Positions 8,994 through 18,806 of a stretch of 34,895 bases of DNA are shown one piece after another. The DNA is taken from positions 1 through 34,895 of the forward strand of contig CAIWTI010000138.1 of assembly GCA_903915545.1 (NCBI GenBank). The letters are read 5' to 3'. A model generated the notes under the pieces. The model had not been told where the DNA came from. It was given only the letters and a program-made list of their open reading frames with translations, and made no database searches. Every line of letters starts with the position of its first letter. Position 1 is the first letter of the stretch. This DNA is from an uncultured Actinomycetes bacterium (GTDB taxonomy: Bacteria; Actinomycetota; Thermoleophilia; Gaiellales; Gaiellaceae). The translations under genes and the position numbers were made by a program.

Positions 8994-9542
8994 GTGAAGC
9001 AGGCACTCACCACATCCGTAGCACTCGCAGTCGCCGTCCTCGTCCTCGCAGCCTCGGCAATCGCCGGCACCGTGACGACCACCACGACGGTCACTGGCGC
9101 AGGCTCACTCTCGCTGAGCCACGGCGCAACCACCTCGATCTCGAGCACCCTTGACGGCACCGACCAGAACGTCACCTACACGGTGCCGCTCACGATGGTC
9201 GATGCGCGCGGAACCGGCGTCGGCTGGAACCTGACGCTCACGTCGACAACGTTCACGACCGGCGCGAAGTCGCTCGCGACCAACGCCTCGTCGATCACCG
9301 GCATCACGTCCGCCTGTAACGGTGGCGGCACCTGTACCTCGGCAACAAACGCGATCACCTATCCCCTCACTGTTCCGGCAGCTGCAACAGCGCCGGCCGC
9401 AGTCAAGATCTTCAACGCCTCTGCAGCCACCGGACTCGGACGCTTCACGATCACCCCGACCGTCAGCGTCGCGATCCCCGGCAACTCCTTCTCGGGCACC
9501 TACACCTCGACGCTCACCGTCGCGGCCGTGTCCGGCCCCTAG
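8994..9542 (+). CDS. Small secreted Thr/Ser-rich WxL-like surface protein
   Basis: 182 aa; signal peptide MKQALTTSVALAVAVLVLAASAIAG; GVGWNLTLTSTTF; C-terminal GTYTSTLTV; one Cys pair (ACNGGGTC). GTG start. Confidence 0.6.
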   Translation: MKQALTTSVALAVAVLVLAASAIAGTVTTTTTVTGAGSLSLSHGATTSISSTLDGTDQNVTYTVPLTMVDARGTGVGWNLTLTSTTFTTGAKSLATNASSITGITSACNGGGTCTSATNAITYPLTVPAAATAPAAVKIFNASAATGLGRFTITPTVSVAIPGNSFSGTYTSTLTVAAVSGP

Positions 9543-9612
9543 TACCCCCCGAACACGAACACCCTCCCGCAGTAGACGTACCCCTCCTGCAGTAAAAACG
9601 CACTCCCTCCCT

Positions 9613-9648
9613 AGAAGGCCCGGCCACCCCGCCGGGCCTTCTTCTTTT
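9613..9648 (+). terminator. Rho-independent terminator downstream of the WxL-like gene
   Basis: Perfect 12-bp stem AGAAGGCCCGGC / GCCGGGCCTTCT, 6-nt loop CACCCC, then CTTTT. Confidence 0.9.
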
Positions 9649-9675
9649 GCCAAGCCCGTCCCCTCTCGGTACGCT
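9647..9675 (+). promoter_or_regulatory. Promoter for leucine leader/leuA
   Basis: -35 TTGCCA (9647-9652), 17-nt spacer, -10 TACGCT (9670-9675). Predicted TSS about 9682-9683, at the leader ATG. Confidence 0.65.
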
Positions 9676-9731
9676 CTTGGGGATGGGTGAGATCCGCACC
9701 TCGCAGCTTTCGGCCTCATCGGCCCTGCTTG

Positions 9732-11546
<1,815 letters not shown>

Positions 11547-11561
11547 ACGGTCAAACGAAAA

Positions 11562-11601
11562 CGGGCGGGCCGGCTCGGACGATTCCGTGCCGACCCGCCC
11601 G
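11562..11601 (-). terminator. Terminator between convergent leuA and MFS genes
   Basis: CGGGCGGG / CCCGCCCG outer stem with inner CGGC/GCCG and GGA/TCC pairs. On the minus strand it is followed by TTTTCGTTTGAC; outer arms GACGGTC/GACCGTC add symmetry. Confidence 0.75.
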
Positions 11602-11614
11602 CTTCGACCGTCCC

Positions 11615-13051
11615 TTAGAGTCCGCCAGCTACCGGGGCACCCTCGGTGGGAAGGGCAACCCGCTTGATCACCGCGAGCGTTGCGATCAACCCGACGATGG
11701 CAAAGCCAAGGTTGATCAGGAATGCCCGCTGGAAGCCGCTCGTCAGTGCGACCTGCACCGTGTCGCCGTGCTTGATCAGCGAGTTCGAACGTGAGACGTA
11801 CACCGTCGTCACGATCGCGGTGCCGAAGGCGCCACCGATCTGCTGCGACGTGTTGATCAGACCAGAGGCAAGGCCTGCGTCCTGGTTCGAAACACCCGAA
11901 AGTGCCGCGATCGTGACCGGAACGAACGAGAAGCCGAGCCCGACGCCCGCAATCACAAGACCGGGGAAGAGATCACCCCAGTACGTGCCATGCGCGGATA
12001 CGTGTGTGAAGTAGTAGAGCCCGATCGCAGTGATGATCGTGCCCGCGAGGAGCACGTTGCGAACACCGACCTTCGTCACGAGCTGGCCGGCGAGCGCCGC
12101 CGCAAACACCACGCTCAGAGCGCAGGCGAGGTAGGAGACGCCAGCCTTGAGTGCGGAGAAGCCGAGCACCTGCTGCATGTACAGCGACAGCACGAAGAAC
12201 ATCGCGAAGATCGCGGCACCGACCATGAAGCCGACCACATTGGCTCCGGTTAGCGTCCGGTTCAGCCAGATCCGAAGCGGCATCAGCGGTGCCTTCGACT
12301 TCCACTCGATGAGCACGAAGAGCGCGTGGCCTGCCGCAGCAACGGCGATCATCCCAAGCGTCTTTGTCGAGCCCCAGCCGTAGTCGGCTGCCTTGACGAT
12401 GGCGTACACGAGCAATGTCAGGCTCGCGGTAATCGTCAGAGCACCTGCAACGTCGAACCGGCGATGGCCAAGTCCGCCTTTGCTCTCGGGAATGATCAGC
12501 ATCGTTGCGATTACCGCGGCGATGCCGACCGGGACGTTCACGAAGAAGATCCACTTCCACGAGAACGCGCTCGTGAGAACACCACCGAGCAGCACGCCAA
12601 ATGCCGCGCCCGACCCGGAGATCGCGCCGAGAATCCCGAGAGCCTTGTTGCGCTCGGATCCCTCGTCAAAGAGCGCGGTGATCAGCGACAGCGCTGATGG
12701 TGCTACGAGCGCAGCTCCAAGGCCCTGGACGGCCCGGAATCCGATCAGCGCACCGTGTGTCCAGGCAAGACCGCACAGGAGCGATCCAGCCGTAAAGAGC
12801 ACGAGCCCTGAGATGAAGAGCAGTCGCCGACCCATGATGTCGCCGATGCGTCCCCCTAGCAGCAGGAATCCGCCTGCGACCAAGGTGTACGCGCTGACAA
12901 CCCACTGCAGGTTCGACTCGCTGAAGTTGAGCGCCGTCTTGATCGACGGCAAAGCGACATTCACGATCGAGACGTCAAGCACCACCATGAACTGGGCGGT
13001 ACAGATGACGACGAGCGCGATCCACCGCCGCCGGTGGTCATGCGCAGTCAT
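11615..13051 (-). CDS. MFS drug-efflux transporter, DHA2 (EmrB/QacA) type
   Basis: 478 aa; QFMVVLDVSIVNVALPSIKTAL, LLGGRIGDIMGRRLLF, RAVQGLGAALVAPSALSLI. SD GGAGGGAG upstream. Confidence 0.88.
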   Translation of the reverse strand: MTAHDHRRRWIALVVICTAQFMVVLDVSIVNVALPSIKTALNFSESNLQWVVSAYTLVAGGFLLLGGRIGDIMGRRLLFISGLVLFTAGSLLCGLAWTHGALIGFRAVQGLGAALVAPSALSLITALFDEGSERNKALGILGAISGSGAAFGVLLGGVLTSAFSWKWIFFVNVPVGIAAVIATMLIIPESKGGLGHRRFDVAGALTITASLTLLVYAIVKAADYGWGSTKTLGMIAVAAAGHALFVLIEWKSKAPLMPLRIWLNRTLTGANVVGFMVGAAIFAMFFVLSLYMQQVLGFSALKAGVSYLACALSVVFAAALAGQLVTKVGVRNVLLAGTIITAIGLYYFTHVSAHGTYWGDLFPGLVIAGVGLGFSFVPVTIAALSGVSNQDAGLASGLINTSQQIGGAFGTAIVTTVYVSRSNSLIKHGDTVQVALTSGFQRAFLINLGFAIVGLIATLAVIKRVALPTEGAPVAGGL

Positions 13052-13093
13052 GCGTTTTCTCCCTCCGTTTGTCTCTGAGTCCCCGCGGCCAAG

Positions 13094-14518
13094 CTACCAG
13101 CCGGGGGCGATTTTGCGAAGGCGCGCGAGCTCGGCCGGAAGGTAGAAACGGAGGGGCAGAAGAACGAGCGGGAAGAGTGCCGTAACCACCAGCGAGACGA
13201 CCAGCGAGTGAGCTTCCCAGGCGCCAATGGTGAGGGCCGGTGCGACCACCGAGAGGAGGACAATTCGGCGCCATTGGTAGGGAACCGGGAACACCTGATG
13301 TGACCGGTACCACATGGCGACGAACAGCACGACGTACGCGGCGAGGGTTGCGATCGCGGCACCCATCATCCCGTAGGCGGGGATCAAAATGAGGTTCAGG
13401 CCGATGTTGACGACTGCTGCCACTCCGGTAACGATCCAGTTCGCTTGGGTCTGGCGGGCGCGCCCGACACCGATGGCGAGAACGCTGTAGCCCGCATAGG
13501 CGGCGGTCGCGAACGACAGTACGGGCACTGCGATTGCAGAGCGCTTGAACGATCCTGTTGCAAGAACGTCGACGAGCCACGGGGCGAGTGAGCCAAGCGC
13601 GAGCGAGAGCCAGCAGCAGAGGAACATCAAGTACGTGAGCACGAACGCGTAGGTGCGCTTCGCTTGCTCATCGTTCTTGATCGAGTAGGCGAACGCTGGC
13701 CAGGCGAGCTGGAAGGCGGTCATCAGGAACACGAGCACCGAGGCGATCCGGACGGCGAGCGAGTAGACACCGACCTCGCTCTGCCCCTTGAACTGCTGGA
13801 TCAGCACGCGATCGATGAAGTTGATCGCCCAGAGTGCGAGGGCGGCGGGCACGAGCGGAAGACCGAAGCGGTTCATTGCGCGGAAGAGTTCGCGATCGAA
13901 TTGCAGACCGAGTTGATAGCGCCGGTACCCGAGCAGCACGGCGTACACGCTGAGTGTCCCGAGGAAGTTGCCGACGACAGCACCCATCGCGCCCTCGTGG
14001 CGCCCGACGACGAGCAGGATCGTCGAGCCGATCGTGATCAGCACGTTCGACACGCTCGCGATCGCGTACCCGACCGGTCGCTGCTCGACGCGGAAGACGG
14101 CGCTCATCTGCTGGTAGTTCATCTGTGCCCACAGCCCCACGAACCCCGCGCGCACAAGCCACGGATCGTCGAGGCCGAGCCAATGCGCAATCGGTGCGGC
14201 GCTGACCCATCCGATCGCGAGACCGACGGTCGCAGCGACCATCGTGAACCAGAATGCGGTTCGCACGATCAGGATCCGGGCCGCGTCGTCTTCGGCATCG
14301 AAGTAGAAGCGGAAGAACGCGCTCGTCACTCCCAGGCGGAGCACGACGGCAAGAACAGCGGTGAGCGCGACGATCGTCTCGATCTTGCCGAGCCCGACCC
14401 GGCCGAGGTAGACGGTGTAGATGGGCAGCAGGAAGAACGCGATGACGCGCGAGATGATCCCGCCGAGGCCGTAGAGCACCGACTGGTTGCCGAGGCGTTT
14501 GAGTTCGCGGCCGATCAT
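13094..14518 (-). CDS. Polysaccharide flippase (Wzx/MATE-MVF-like)
   Basis: 474 aa; LGRVGLGKIETIVALTAVLAVVLRLGVTSAFFRFYFD and multiple TM helices typical of polysaccharide biosynthesis/flippase proteins. Confidence 0.82.
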   Translation of the reverse strand: MIGRELKRLGNQSVLYGLGGIISRVIAFFLLPIYTVYLGRVGLGKIETIVALTAVLAVVLRLGVTSAFFRFYFDAEDDAARILIVRTAFWFTMVAATVGLAIGWVSAAPIAHWLGLDDPWLVRAGFVGLWAQMNYQQMSAVFRVEQRPVGYAIASVSNVLITIGSTILLVVGRHEGAMGAVVGNFLGTLSVYAVLLGYRRYQLGLQFDRELFRAMNRFGLPLVPAALALWAINFIDRVLIQQFKGQSEVGVYSLAVRIASVLVFLMTAFQLAWPAFAYSIKNDEQAKRTYAFVLTYLMFLCCWLSLALGSLAPWLVDVLATGSFKRSAIAVPVLSFATAAYAGYSVLAIGVGRARQTQANWIVTGVAAVVNIGLNLILIPAYGMMGAAIATLAAYVVLFVAMWYRSHQVFPVPYQWRRIVLLSVVAPALTIGAWEAHSLVVSLVVTALFPLVLLPLRFYLPAELARLRKIAPGW

Positions 14519-15451
14519 CTAGAGCGAGCGGTAGAGATCGATCAGTCGATCAGCGACGTGGTCAATGTCATGCACCTGCTCGACGTACGCGCGGCTCGCC
14601 GCACCGATCTCGCGTCGAAGCGCCGGGCTTTCGACAAGTGGGCGCAGCTGGTCGACGAGGGTCTCCGGTGTCGCCGAGACGATCGGGAGGCGAACGCCAT
14701 AGCCCGCGGCACTCTTTTCGACAACGTCGGGCTTGAGGAAGGTGATGACGGGCTTGCCGAGCGCCATCGCCTCGAGAGCGAAGACGCCGTGCCAGCCGAC
14801 AAGCAACTGGTCAATGATGATGTCGGCCTTCGCGTACCGCTCCCGGGCCTGCTCGTGCGGGACACCCTCGACGAGATCGAGATCCACGGGCAGCTGGCTG
14901 CAGGCCTCAATCACAAACTCCGTGCCCTTCTTCGATCTACTCGATGGCGCGTGCACGACGAGTGGCCGCGCGCGATCGCTTGGTGGGACGGGCGTAAACG
15001 GCGTGAGGTCAAGCCCCGGCGGAATCACGTGCGCCTCAGGCACCCACTGAATGGCGTCATATGAGCCGACGATCTCGGCGTTCGCCTTCTTGCCAAACGC
15101 GAGCTCGGCGGGCGTCTTGCCGCGAATATCCGACCCGAGGTAGTGGAACACGCTCTTCTTCCCGAGCGCCCGCAGGATCGGAAACTGCACCGACTTCGGC
15201 ACCAGTGTGAGCCCGAAATAGAAGTGGAAGATGTCGGTCTGAGGCAACAGTCGGCCGAGTGCTGCGAACTGGGTTACGAGGCGGCGAGGAAGGTTGCCGT
15301 GACGGTCGAGCGACCAGTCAGCTTCGTGATGGAGCGTGCCCCGGTTGAAGACGACGAGCCGAGCGTCGACCCCTTTACGTCGAAGGGCCAGCGTGTTCTC
15401 CCACGGGATGCCCGCGATGTTGACCGGGCAGTGGGTGACGCGCAGCGTCAG
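14519..15451 (-). CDS. Glycosyltransferase (group 1-like) with apparent CTG start
   Basis: In-frame sequence upstream of the ORF-track start (15247) encodes the expected N-terminus (M)TLRVTHCPVNIAGIPWENTLALRRKGVDARLVVFN. No ATG/GTG/TTG exists between the upstream TAG and that segment; GGAG lies 7 nt before CTG 15451. Confidence 0.75.
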   Translation of the reverse strand: MTLRVTHCPVNIAGIPWENTLALRRKGVDARLVVFNRGTLHHEADWSLDRHGNLPRRLVTQFAALGRLLPQTDIFHFYFGLTLVPKSVQFPILRALGKKSVFHYLGSDIRGKTPAELAFGKKANAEIVGSYDAIQWVPEAHVIPPGLDLTPFTPVPPSDRARPLVVHAPSSRSKKGTEFVIEACSQLPVDLDLVEGVPHEQARERYAKADIIIDQLLVGWHGVFALEAMALGKPVITFLKPDVVEKSAAGYGVRLPIVSATPETLVDQLRPLVESPALRREIGAASRAYVEQVHDIDHVADRLIDLYRSL

Positions 15452-15466
15452 ATCGACGCTCCGGGG

Positions 15467-16507
15467 CTAGCGCACATCAAATTCGACCTGGTCGAAGTAG
15501 CGCAACGCTGAGCGCCCAGGTCGGACTCGGCTACGGAGTGCGACAAGCTCCTCGTCGCTGATCTCGCCGATCGCGCGCTTGACTCCGAGATAGGGGAGGT
15601 TCAGATCTTCCTGGTAGACGATCGTCGAGATCCGCGGATTGATCTCGATCACGTAGTCGCCTACGAGCTGGATGTTGTAGAAGTGCTCGATCCCGAGCTC
15701 GCCTACGAGGGTGTCGGCGATCTCCATCAGCTGCGGATCGTCGAGCGTCTCGAAGTACATCGCGAGCCCGGCACGCATTGCCTCGCGGGTTTTCGGGTGG
15801 CCGAGCACGACCTGGCGGCCGTTCGCGATCCCGTCGATCGTCCGCTCGCCGCCGGTTGCAAGCTCCATCACGAGCAGCTCGGTGCCACCCGCGGCAGGAA
15901 GCAGCTCAACGGCCTCTTCGAGGCGCATCGCCACCGACCCGGGCCGCTCATGCAGTAGCTGGTGTGCGCGGTCGACCGTTGGATCGAGGATCCGGAAGCC
16001 GCGTGAGCCCGACGAGAACACGGGCTTAAAGCAGACCGGTACGTCGGGGTAGCCCAGCTCGCGGGCTGCGGCCTCAACGGCTAGGCCACCCGCAACCCGG
16101 CGGAATGCGGGGGCTGGGAGCCCGAGCCGATGCAACAGCTCGTAGGTCTCAGCCTTGTCGTTGCAGCGATGGATCGCATCGGGCGATGAGACGAGCACGG
16201 CGACGTCGCCGAAGGTGTCGCGGGAGCCCGCCAAACCTTCAAGGTCAAATGACGACTGTGGGAGCACGGCAGCGGCGCCTTCTCGCTCGGCGATCTCGCG
16301 GATCACATCGGGGAAGCTTGGGTCGGAGCCCCGCGGCACGACGTGGAAGGCATCGCACAGGTGTCGACCGATCGCACGCTCGCTCATGTCCGTGCCAACG
16401 AGGCGCACCTCGCGCTCGCCGTTCTCGCGCAACGAGCGGAGCAGTGCAGCCGTGCCGGGTGCGCCGGAGGCGGTGACGACGATAGTCAGGGGCGCGAGCG
16501 TTCCCAC
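15467..16507 (-). CDS. ATP-grasp ligase (CarB/PylC-like)
   Basis: 346 aa; VCFKPVFSSGSRGFRIL, ELLVMELATGGERTIDG, YNIQLVGDYVIEINPRISTIVYQ are ATP-grasp nucleotide/metal motifs. GTG start directly after the preceding TAG. Confidence 0.85.
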   Translation of the reverse strand: MGTLAPLTIVVTASGAPGTAALLRSLRENGEREVRLVGTDMSERAIGRHLCDAFHVVPRGSDPSFPDVIREIAEREGAAAVLPQSSFDLEGLAGSRDTFGDVAVLVSSPDAIHRCNDKAETYELLHRLGLPAPAFRRVAGGLAVEAAARELGYPDVPVCFKPVFSSGSRGFRILDPTVDRAHQLLHERPGSVAMRLEEAVELLPAAGGTELLVMELATGGERTIDGIANGRQVVLGHPKTREAMRAGLAMYFETLDDPQLMEIADTLVGELGIEHFYNIQLVGDYVIEINPRISTIVYQEDLNLPYLGVKRAIGEISDEELVALRSRVRPGRSALRYFDQVEFDVR

Positions 16508-17725
16508 CTACACGGGCTCCACGTCGATGTCGACGAGGGTGGCAGCTTCCTCGGCACGTTCAAGTGCTTCAAGGTTCGTGTCAGCGATCGCGATCACGTA
16601 CCCGCGACGGTCGTTGTCGACCTGCACGGGGCGAATCACCTCACCCACCTCGATGTAGGTGCCGGCGCCAACAACGCCGGGCGCGGCGAGGACATTGTCG
16701 AGCGACCCGAGTCGAGTGACACGGCCGGCGGGCAATGGCCCGGGCGATGAGGTGAGGAAGCGGATCGCGAGTGGCTGTCGAAATTTCGGCTTCACGATGT
16801 CGTCTGTCAGCGGATCGCCGAGCGCCATGCGCAGCTGGACGTCGATCAGGTCGACGCCGACCGCGTGCTTCACCAGATCGGCCATCTGCCCGCCAGGGAT
16901 CCGTGCGGCGCACTCGACGACGACGACGCGACCGTCGGGTGTCGCGATCAGCTGCGGGAACGCAATGCCGGTCTTCATTCCAAGGGCGCGTGGGGTGTGG
17001 ACGGCGACGCGCTCGGCCTCTTCCTGCTGATCGCCGTAGACCGTTGCGGGATACACGTGAATCCAGCCGACACCGAAGCCCTTCCCCGGTGGGCGCAGTC
17101 GGTCGGAAAGCGTCAGCACCGAGAGTTCGCCCTCGCGACCGATCACGATGCCGTTCATCTCGATGCCCTCGACGTACTCCTCGAGGATCGCCTCACCGGT
17201 TGGCGAGAGCGTCACGGCCTCGTGCAGGTGCGCATCGATGTCGTCGATCGACTCGACCCGGTGAACGCCGCGCTGGCCGCCAGAGTTCGCTGGCTTCAAG
17301 ACCGCAGGAAAGCCGACTTCGTCGGCCGCACGCCGTCGCTCCGAGATCGTGCGCAGCCCGGCAAAGCGCGGCTGCGGAACGCCGGCCTCAGCGAGCAGGC
17401 GTCGCATCGTCACCTTGTGCGTCATCGCGTGGGCCGCTTCGGTTCCGATACCCGGGAGGCCGCGCGCCTCGGCGATCGCGGCAACGATCGGCACCGCGCG
17501 GTCGGCCGACACGGTCAGGACACCATCGAACTCAAACCCGTCAATTGCCGCGAGTACCGCGTCGAGATCGGCGAAGTCGACGACGAACTTCACATCGGCC
17601 TCAGCGAGGCCGGGTGCGTCGGCGTTGCCGTCGACGGCTGCGACGGTCAATCCCAGCGACTTCGCGTAGAGGATCGCGCGCTGCTGGTGCTTGCCGGCAC
17701 CGACGAAGAGAACCGTGCGGCTCAT
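16508..17725 (-). CDS. ATP-grasp ligase (PurK/CarB-like)
   Basis: MSRTVLFVGAGKHQQRAILYAKSLGL; AVLKPANSGGQRGVHRV; VVVVECAARIPGGQMADLV. ATG 17725 preferred over ORF-track 17989. Confidence 0.87.
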   Translation of the reverse strand: MSRTVLFVGAGKHQQRAILYAKSLGLTVAAVDGNADAPGLAEADVKFVVDFADLDAVLAAIDGFEFDGVLTVSADRAVPIVAAIAEARGLPGIGTEAAHAMTHKVTMRRLLAEAGVPQPRFAGLRTISERRRAADEVGFPAVLKPANSGGQRGVHRVESIDDIDAHLHEAVTLSPTGEAILEEYVEGIEMNGIVIGREGELSVLTLSDRLRPPGKGFGVGWIHVYPATVYGDQQEEAERVAVHTPRALGMKTGIAFPQLIATPDGRVVVVECAARIPGGQMADLVKHAVGVDLIDVQLRMALGDPLTDDIVKPKFRQPLAIRFLTSSPGPLPAGRVTRLGSLDNVLAAPGVVGAGTYIEVGEVIRPVQVDNDRRGYVIAIADTNLEALERAEEAATLVDIDVEPV

Positions 17726-18720
17726 GCTGCGTCCCCTGCGCCGTCGCCACGGGTTGAGCGGCGAGGCTCGTCTTTGTGGCGGAAGTCGCGCACTGCGAGG
17801 CGAACGGTCTCGGTCAAGCTCTTCGGTCGCAGCTCGGCACACAGCACCGCTGATGCCGCGGGGCCACGTTCGCCGTAGCGCGCACCATCCGGCACGAATG
17901 CGGCAGTCGAGCGCCAACCGTCGGCGCCAAGCTCGTACACCTCGTCTTCGAACACGAGGAAGCCGGCCTTCTCGAAGAGTTCGATCCACGCTGCGGGCGT
18001 CCGTTGCACCTGCCAGCCGAGCTCCTGATGTTCGCCAGCGGGAACGGAGATCAGCAGGCGGCCGTGTCCGGAAAGGACGCGGCGAAACTCCTTCAACGCG
18101 CGCAGCTGGCCTTCGGGTTCATGCGCAGCCGTGAGTCCATACACCTGGTTGTCGAGGCCAATGTGCTCAAGCGTTGAGATGCAGAAGGCGAGGTCGAACG
18201 AGCCATCCTGGAACGGAAGCTCACGCAGGTCGGCGACAACCCGGTTCACGCCAGGCACGGCGGCTTCAGCCAGGTCGACTCCGGTCAGTTCGGCGATACC
18301 GAGGCTGACAAGGCCCGCAAGGTAGGACGGCTCCGCAAACGCGTATCCGGCATCGAGTACCCGCCGCTCACCTCCGTAGCGGCTCAGGCACCAAGGGATC
18401 TCGACGAGCCGCTCATCGGTGTTAGCCGGCGCGACGAGGCCACGTGGGCGCGCCCCAGACCGTCGCGCGCCTGCGGCAAGCGCGAGACCGTCGTCGAGCA
18501 ACGTCACGCGGGTGACTTCGTCGTCGCGTGTCAGCTCCCGCAAGAGCGTCGCCCGCGAGAGCGTGCCGTCGGCTAGTCGCGCGAGTGCGCGGGCGCGGCC
18601 TGCCTCCTCGGGAGGCCGTCGCAGCACGAGACGCCACGCCCGCTCGACGAACTGTTCGTCGGAGCCCGCGACCCCGTCGATCCACGAGGTCAGTACCGGG
18701 TTGGGGGCCGGGGCAGTCAC
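17722..18720 (-). CDS. DUF4214-like domain fused to SAM-dependent methyltransferase
   Basis: FVERAWRLVLRRPPEEAGRARALARLADGTLSRATLLREL resembles DUF4214; RVLDAGYAFAEPSYLAGLVSLGIAELTGVDL...FDLAFCISTLEHIG is a type 11 methyltransferase core. GTG 18720 preferred because of the TATCCT -10 just upstream; ORF track starts at 18762. Confidence 0.75.
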   Translation of the reverse strand: MTAPAPNPVLTSWIDGVAGSDEQFVERAWRLVLRRPPEEAGRARALARLADGTLSRATLLRELTRDDEVTRVTLLDDGLALAAGARRSGARPRGLVAPANTDERLVEIPWCLSRYGGERRVLDAGYAFAEPSYLAGLVSLGIAELTGVDLAEAAVPGVNRVVADLRELPFQDGSFDLAFCISTLEHIGLDNQVYGLTAAHEPEGQLRALKEFRRVLSGHGRLLISVPAGEHQELGWQVQRTPAAWIELFEKAGFLVFEDEVYELGADGWRSTAAFVPDGARYGERGPAASAVLCAELRPKSLTETVRLAVRDFRHKDEPRRSTRGDGAGDAA

Positions 18721-18806
18721 CCGGTGAAGGATACGGCGAGCGGCGGCAGGCCCTACCGACACCGACCAATTCCCTAGACCTGTGCGGAAACAACTACGCT
18801 TCCGAC
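18721..18806. promoter_or_regulatory. Divergent promoter region, apparently leaderless in both directions
   Basis: Minus: TATCCT (18733-18728) puts +1 at about 18721/18720, at GTG 18720. Plus: TACGCT (18795-18800) puts +1 at 18807, the A of the epimerase ATG. -35 boxes are weak. Confidence 0.5.

Noticed and set aside
12393-13145. 250-aa plus-strand ORF opposite the MFS gene
   Set aside because: Ser/Pro/Arg-rich shadow translation with no domain; the minus-strand MFS is clear.
13664-15064. 466-aa plus-strand ORF antisense to the flippase/GT genes
   Set aside because: Asp/Glu/His/Arg-rich low-complexity translation typical of the complement of high-GC genes; spans the boundary of two well-supported minus-strand genes; no recognisable domain.
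16771-17878. Long plus-strand ORFs (328 and 337 aa) opposite the ATP-grasp/methyltransferase genes
   Set aside because: Arg/Ser- and His/Asp-rich shadow frames; the ATP-grasp motifs on the minus strand are convincing.
17726-17989. 88-aa N-terminal extension of the 16508 ATP-grasp ORF
   Set aside because: Arg-rich sequence inside the methyltransferase gene; MSRTVLFVGAGK at 17725 is the natural start.
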